Both the position numbers and the translations under genes were made by a program. Positions 61,501-64,000 of a DNA stretch of 64,000 bases are shown piece after piece (within the stretch, counting starts at the first letter, position 1; the number at the start of each line of letters is the position of its first letter). The stretch is from Vibrio maritimus (lineage in GTDB: Bacteria; Pseudomonadota; Gammaproteobacteria; Enterobacterales; Vibrionaceae): assembly GCF_021441885.1 (NCBI RefSeq), contig NZ_CP090439.1, positions 1,860,001 to 1,924,000 on the forward strand, in the 5' to 3' direction. The notes under the pieces were generated by a model. The model searched no databases, had not been told where the DNA came from, and saw only the letters and a program-made list of their open reading frames with translations.

Positions 61501-61759
61501 ATACTTTCAACGACTCTAGTGAGCTTGTGATATCGACTACATCTGATGTTGGTCTTGCGTCATTTGCCTTAGATTGGACATCAGAAAGCACTTCTGAGTA
61601 TCTGACCAAACGCTCTACTTTCTCTAGATCAGCAAGTTGGTTATTGAGGGACGTGATTTGGCGAGATGCGAGGAAAACAATTAATGCTAGTGGCAGTAAA
61701 ACCAGCAACAACATTTTGTGTTTTACTGACAAGTTGTTCCATAACTCGAGTTTGTTCAT
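58580..61759 (-). CDS. Large hybrid sensor histidine kinase with two similar receiver domains
   Basis: 1059 residues. First helix at 16-32, an all-helical periplasmic sensor domain to 299, second helix 300-320, a HAMP-like region and coiled coil to about 395, the H-box with His406 (LANMSHEIRTPLNGVIG), HATPase (DSGIGI, FGGTGLGLAIS), a degenerate receiver-like block (~636-750), then two true receivers with Asp822 and Asp989 (VLMDCMMPVMDG and ILMDCMMPVKDG). The two receivers are nearly duplicates and share ALTASVVDDDIQKCFD. No HPt domain, so a separate phosphotransfer protein must receive the signal. Ligand unknown. Monocistronic; output unknown. Confidence 0.93.
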   Translation of the reverse strand: MNKLELWNNLSVKHKMLLLVLLPLALIVFLASRQITSLNNQLADLEKVERLVRYSEVLSDVQSKANDARPTSDVVDITSSLESLKVLGAEIFPSDEAVRLSGLLDDYQESVVSVAEVADYVEKQELVEWQVDTYKQILMIIEKSPAKAVLPVVDGHMVALSQLEWLVFWADEEIWQTSALIQSYQSGEATDELSKQEIANLVQNQQLFVERFVAINADPMQVNLLLDSFSNPAFEESSMFRNVLLSSEGVASLSGAEIKAGIDALNLRSNLIQGVSLSIEEQLRQEIRTLVAGFEQQRMGFLTVVSLLTVMLIVIGVNLALRVTRNLGLVLKFLEQEDDSQAISLTSKIGGKDELSRFAKEVERLTHERIEGEKRLLEAKEDAEQAKENAIQASKAKSSFLANMSHEIRTPLNGVIGISEVLSDTDLTATQKDYVDTIETSSHLLLSLINDILDFSKIESGMLQINPHSTSIRETIYDIASIVAPKVKEKGIELNVDIDSKVPFRVLADDHRMRQVLMNFMSNAVKFTEEGTVTIGVQYQGESENMANLLFEVKDSGIGIDKARQSKIFEAFAQEDDSTTRQFGGTGLGLAISTQLIELMGGKIQLDSVKGVGSRFYFTLSLAIDEHDYQHRNPLVYDELVMVCNSSVYEERIKRDLQFYGLTVDRVSQSLNELSLTDASNKTLLIYVDGGGVDSEEDSKRFAEINGQGTAICLIRQFDSANKDFGRNICALITYPLLGNRLLKSLEACCKSLAQGAVYASVGSKEVDNRIRVLLVEDNLVNQKVATLHLKKIGCEFDVANHGQEAVELYEKNQNYTFVLMDCMMPVMDGFEATEKIRQLETQLGIARTPIIALTASVVDDDIQKCFDSGMDDYVPKPFKAEILKEKIVSAIEMKQQELSDTVQEQTPAIQEIVVPKETVVEASGDSNKPSPVASNGSRILLVEDNLVNQKVASLHLAKAGFEYDIAGNGQEALELYQSNVNYDVILMDCMMPVKDGFEATQDIREYEKQQGMNPTPIIALTASVVDDDIQKCFDAGMDAYVPKPVRREKLLHEMSNYL

Positions 61760-61880
61760 TCCGTTGCCCGATATTCATTACGACAAAAGTTTAGATATAG
61801 TAAGTCTAGGAAAACTATTGTTTTAGTCGAACTTATTGAGTGAATAATTTATAAATGAGTAGAACAAATAGAGATAGGTC

Positions 61881-62756
61881 TCACTTCCACCACTTAACTG
61901 ACTGATCTTGCTCAGGGTCAACATAGCGATTGAAGAAGGTAAGCAGAGTATCCAACAATGGAAGGTGTTCGTTTACACGAGTTGCTGAGTGTATATTCGC
62001 AGAGTTATCAACGAGTGCTCTAATAATAGGCATTTGTTCAATCAATAATTGGCACTCTTTATTATTAATATCTAATATACTATCTATTCCATCAAGTGCA
62101 CTTATTGCGATTTCATAAGGTTTGGAGATGAGCTCTTCGAACGGTTGAGTAAACACGTTGTTCATTTGCCCTTCTAAGAAGACCCTATATATGGTTAATT
62201 GATCGATGAGGACAAATAGTTGCCCTGAGAGGCAATTGTGGGGATATGGTACAAGGATGTGATCTTGAGTCTCGTAAGACAAGTTAATTGTCAGCCCCGC
62301 TTCACCACAACAGTATTCAAGGTGTTTAAGAAGTCCCTGCTCATCAAGAAGTTTTTGAATGGTAAAGACTCGCTTCAAATGGTAATCACTAGAAAGCAAA
62401 GTGACATTTAACGGTTTATTTTTGCTAACCAAGCCACTATCTATGAGCTTTTCCGCTAAATTCCGAATGTTCTCTACCGTGTTTGTCGACTCATCTTCAA
62501 TGATTAGTGCACCAATTAATTCTCGTTTCACGAATGGAACCAACTCGAGAAAGCGTCGATGCATTGCCTCCGCTTCAGACAGCGATTGCCCGTTGGTTAC
62601 ACCACCACAAAACGCCACTATGGTATTAGAAAAATCCTGTATCATTGCCCTGTCGACCAGAGCTTGAACACGAGATTCACCCTCTGGCGTCAGAGCATCG
62701 TTGTTCAGGCGCTTACCTAATACCACGATGAGATGTTCGAAATCCCTTTCGTCCAC
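61881..62756 (-). CDS. YdcF/DUF218 family protein
   Basis: 291 residues from a GTG at 62756 with AAGGA 6 nt upstream. The DUF218 (PF02698) signature is clear: IVVLGKRLNNDALTPEGESRVQALVDRA, VAFCGGVTNGQSLSEAEAMHRRFLE, EDESTNTVENIRNLAEKLI and the SSDYHLKRVFTIQKLL block. There is no membrane helix or signal peptide, unlike many SanA/ElyC relatives, so it should be cytoplasmic like YdcF. A nucleotide or sugar substrate has been suggested for the family but not shown. Lies 9 bp downstream of the OsmC gene, with which it forms an operon. Confidence 0.88.
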   Translation of the reverse strand: MDERDFEHLIVVLGKRLNNDALTPEGESRVQALVDRAMIQDFSNTIVAFCGGVTNGQSLSEAEAMHRRFLELVPFVKRELIGALIIEDESTNTVENIRNLAEKLIDSGLVSKNKPLNVTLLSSDYHLKRVFTIQKLLDEQGLLKHLEYCCGEAGLTINLSYETQDHILVPYPHNCLSGQLFVLIDQLTIYRVFLEGQMNNVFTQPFEELISKPYEIAISALDGIDSILDINNKECQLLIEQMPIIRALVDNSANIHSATRVNEHLPLLDTLLTFFNRYVDPEQDQSVKWWK

Positions 62757-62765
62757 ATTGTTTCC

Positions 62766-63164
62766 TTATGCGATTTCCCAAGAGTGCGTCATCTTCACAC
62801 CCTCACCCAGCATCAAGCAAACTGAGCAGTATTTTTCGAGCGAGTCCTTAGTAACCTTAGCAACCAATGCCTCATCCAAGTTATTGCCTGAAACAACAAA
62901 ATGGATGTTAACTTCAGTAAAGATTCGCGGTGCTGTTTCACGTCTTTCCGTTGTTAATTTGGCTGTGCAATCAGTGACATCTTGATTCGCAGATTTCAGA
63001 CCATCAACAACATCAACAGAGCTACAACCACCAGCAGCCATTAGTACCATTTCCATAGGACTTGGCGCTGTCTCGCCCCCACTGCCATCCATGACAATAG
63101 AATGACCCGACTGAGATTGACCTAAAAACTTGAATCCTTCGATCCATTTCACTTCCGCTTGCAT
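62766..63164 (-). CDS. OsmC family protein (YhfA-like)
   Basis: 132 residues from the ATG at 63164, which follows GAGG by 5 nt; the longer frame is not supported. The OsmC fold is visible: VKWIEGFKFLGQSQSGHSIVMDGSGGETAPSPMEMVLMAAGGCSSVDVVDGLK with the first redox Cys, and EKYCSVCLMLGEGVKMTHSWEI with the second Cys. These two should form the peroxide-reactive pair (the YhfA subgroup). It is expressed with the DUF218 gene 9 bp downstream and divergent from msrA. Both flanking genes involve oxidative stress, which supports that role. Confidence 0.92.
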   Translation of the reverse strand: MQAEVKWIEGFKFLGQSQSGHSIVMDGSGGETAPSPMEMVLMAAGGCSSVDVVDGLKSANQDVTDCTAKLTTERRETAPRIFTEVNIHFVVSGNNLDEALVAKVTKDSLEKYCSVCLMLGEGVKMTHSWEIA

Positions 63165-63291
63165 ATAAACCTCTAAGTGGCAGATGAGAATATTGATAAG
63201 GATAGTAACCCGACAAGTAGCGAATTTGAAATTTTTAGCGCGTTTGTTGTGTCTTATTAGGAAATTAGACAATCAAGTCTCAGGAGTAACT

Positions 63292-64000
63292 ATGACCAAC
63301 TTAGCCAAACTCATATTGTCGTTACTGATCGCCGTTCCCGTCATATTCGGGTTGACCAGCCAATCTGGAATGGCTGACGACAACAAAACGCAACCAGCAC
63401 AACCTCAAGTGGCAACGCTCGCAGGAGGCTGTTTCTGGTGTACTGAGTCTGACCTCGAGCAGTTGAAAGGCGTCGTAGACGTGGTATCAGGTTATGCAGG
63501 TGGACAACTCGAAGATCCAACCTACAGACAAGTGGCAAGTGGACAAACGGCTCATATTGAAGTCATCCAAGTAACCTTTGATGCGGCTGTTGTCAGTTAC
63601 GAGGAAGTCCTTGACCACTTCTTCAGACACATCGACCCTACTGACGACAAAGGTTCATTCGTAGACAGGGGACCACAGTACAGACCGGCAGTCTTTTACC
63701 ATAATGATGAGCAAAAGCAGGTGGCCGATACGTTTATGGCTGAAATAGACAAATTAGGCGTCTTCAAAAAGCCGCTGGCAACAGAGCTTATAAAGTACGA
63801 CACCTTCTGGCCTGCAGAGGATTACCATCAAGATTATTACAAAAAGAGCAGCTTGAAGTACAAGTACTACAGATACAACTCAGGCCGAGACCAGTACTTG
63901 GATGATATCTTCGGAGATGACCGCAAGGATAACCCTGTCACACTCCGTCAGATGATTGACCGTCAAGCGAACACCAAAAGCTACACGCGACCAACGGACA
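63292..64000 (+). CDS. msrA: Peptide methionine sulfoxide reductase MsrA, secreted, probable MsrAB (partial, 3' end off window)
   Basis: An open frame from an ATG at 63292 with AGGAG 6 nt upstream, running to the window edge with no stop (at least 236 residues). Signal-like start (MTNLAKLILSLLIAVPVIFG). The MsrA motif GGCFWCTESDLEQL (Cys47 catalytic) follows, with GYAGGQ, DPTYRQVASGQTAHIEVIQVTFD, HIDPTDDKGSFVDRGPQYRPAVFYHN and DYHQDYY. The sequence continues with VTLRQMIDRQANTKSYTRPTD, the usual link to an MsrB domain, so a fused MsrAB is expected. It repairs oxidised methionine in the cell envelope. Divergent from the OsmC gene. Confidence 0.92.
   Translation, partial: MTNLAKLILSLLIAVPVIFGLTSQSGMADDNKTQPAQPQVATLAGGCFWCTESDLEQLKGVVDVVSGYAGGQLEDPTYRQVASGQTAHIEVIQVTFDAAVVSYEEVLDHFFRHIDPTDDKGSFVDRGPQYRPAVFYHNDEQKQVADTFMAEIDKLGVFKKPLATELIKYDTFWPAEDYHQDYYKKSSLKYKYYRYNSGRDQYLDDIFGDDRKDNPVTLRQMIDRQANTKSYTRPTD

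Noticed and set aside
1..64000. Qrr small-RNA gene, tRNA, rRNA, insertion sequence and CRISPR
   Set aside because: Looked for by motif (Qrr core, tRNA arms, terminal repeats, regularly spaced repeats); none was recognised by eye.

Overview
The window looks like part of a Vibrio chromosome, probably the smaller one (chromosome 2) of a Harveyi-clade or related species. The reasons are a complete luxPQ pair whose LuxP keeps every AI-2 contact residue, a VpsT/CsgD-type biofilm regulator, a Vibrio-style single HMG-CoA reductase gene, and about 45% GC DNA with short intergenic gaps. No rRNA, tRNA, insertion sequence, integrase or CRISPR array was recognised. Genus is inferred from protein resemblance alone.

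Region 1 (80-16783, all minus strand) is a 15-gene Wzx/Wzy-type exopolysaccharide operon. In transcription order it encodes an initiating undecaprenyl-phosphate sugar transferase, UDP-glucose dehydrogenase, a VpsT/CsgD-like regulator, an outer-membrane beta-barrel, a short OPX export protein, a Wzc-like co-polymerase/kinase, a GT2 enzyme, a pyruvyl transferase, a Wzx flippase, three more glycosyltransferases, a WecG/TagA/GumM-type transferase, a secreted lyase-like jelly-roll protein and a Wzy/WaaL-type polymerase. The set resembles xanthan (gum) logic and predicts an acidic polymer carrying glucuronate and pyruvate. The 5' leader carries a near-perfect ops (JUMPstart) element, so RfaH-dependent elongation is predicted. 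A 1.1-kb AT-rich regulatory region lies upstream and holds two strong inverted repeats.

Region 2 (17.9-35.4 kb) is mostly housekeeping: the GTPase YlqF, the YccS-like FUSC protein, HMG-CoA reductase, LuxQ and LuxP (quorum sensing), a GIY-YIG protein, YceH, YeeX (DUF496), a YgjV-like protein, a DUF1428 protein, a YedK-type SRAP protein, a 5'-nucleotidase, the YbjD-like OLD nuclease and a DUF1097 protein. Two very short membrane-protein genes (37 and 31 codons) were read directly from the sequence.

Region 3 (35.5-45.9 kb) holds a LysR regulator divergent from an unusual FocA-type transporter fused to a CBS pair (with an 11-codon leader ORF and an internal ribosome-binding site), a trimeric autotransporter-like protein with 243-bp tandem repeats, a cytochrome b561-YceI pair, a DUF2164 protein, a phage-repressor-like regulator, an unknown gene, a class 3 lipase and a stand-alone EAL phosphodiesterase.

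Region 4 (45.9-64 kb) holds an outer-membrane protein, AzlCD, a DUF3429 protein, a YgbA-like protein, a NYN-domain protein, a DUF4174 protein, a potassium channel, a NUDIX hydrolase, a DUF3943 outer-membrane protein, a DUF333 lipoprotein, a second FabH, TrxC with a WCNPC active site, an AraC regulator with a divergent MATE exporter, an alpha/beta hydrolase, a large hybrid histidine kinase with two near-duplicate receivers, a DUF218 protein, an OsmC protein and the start of a secreted MsrA(B) that runs off the window.

The parts may connect through c-di-GMP and quorum sensing (VpsT-like regulator, EAL enzyme, LuxPQ) controlling the exopolysaccharide; this is an inference.
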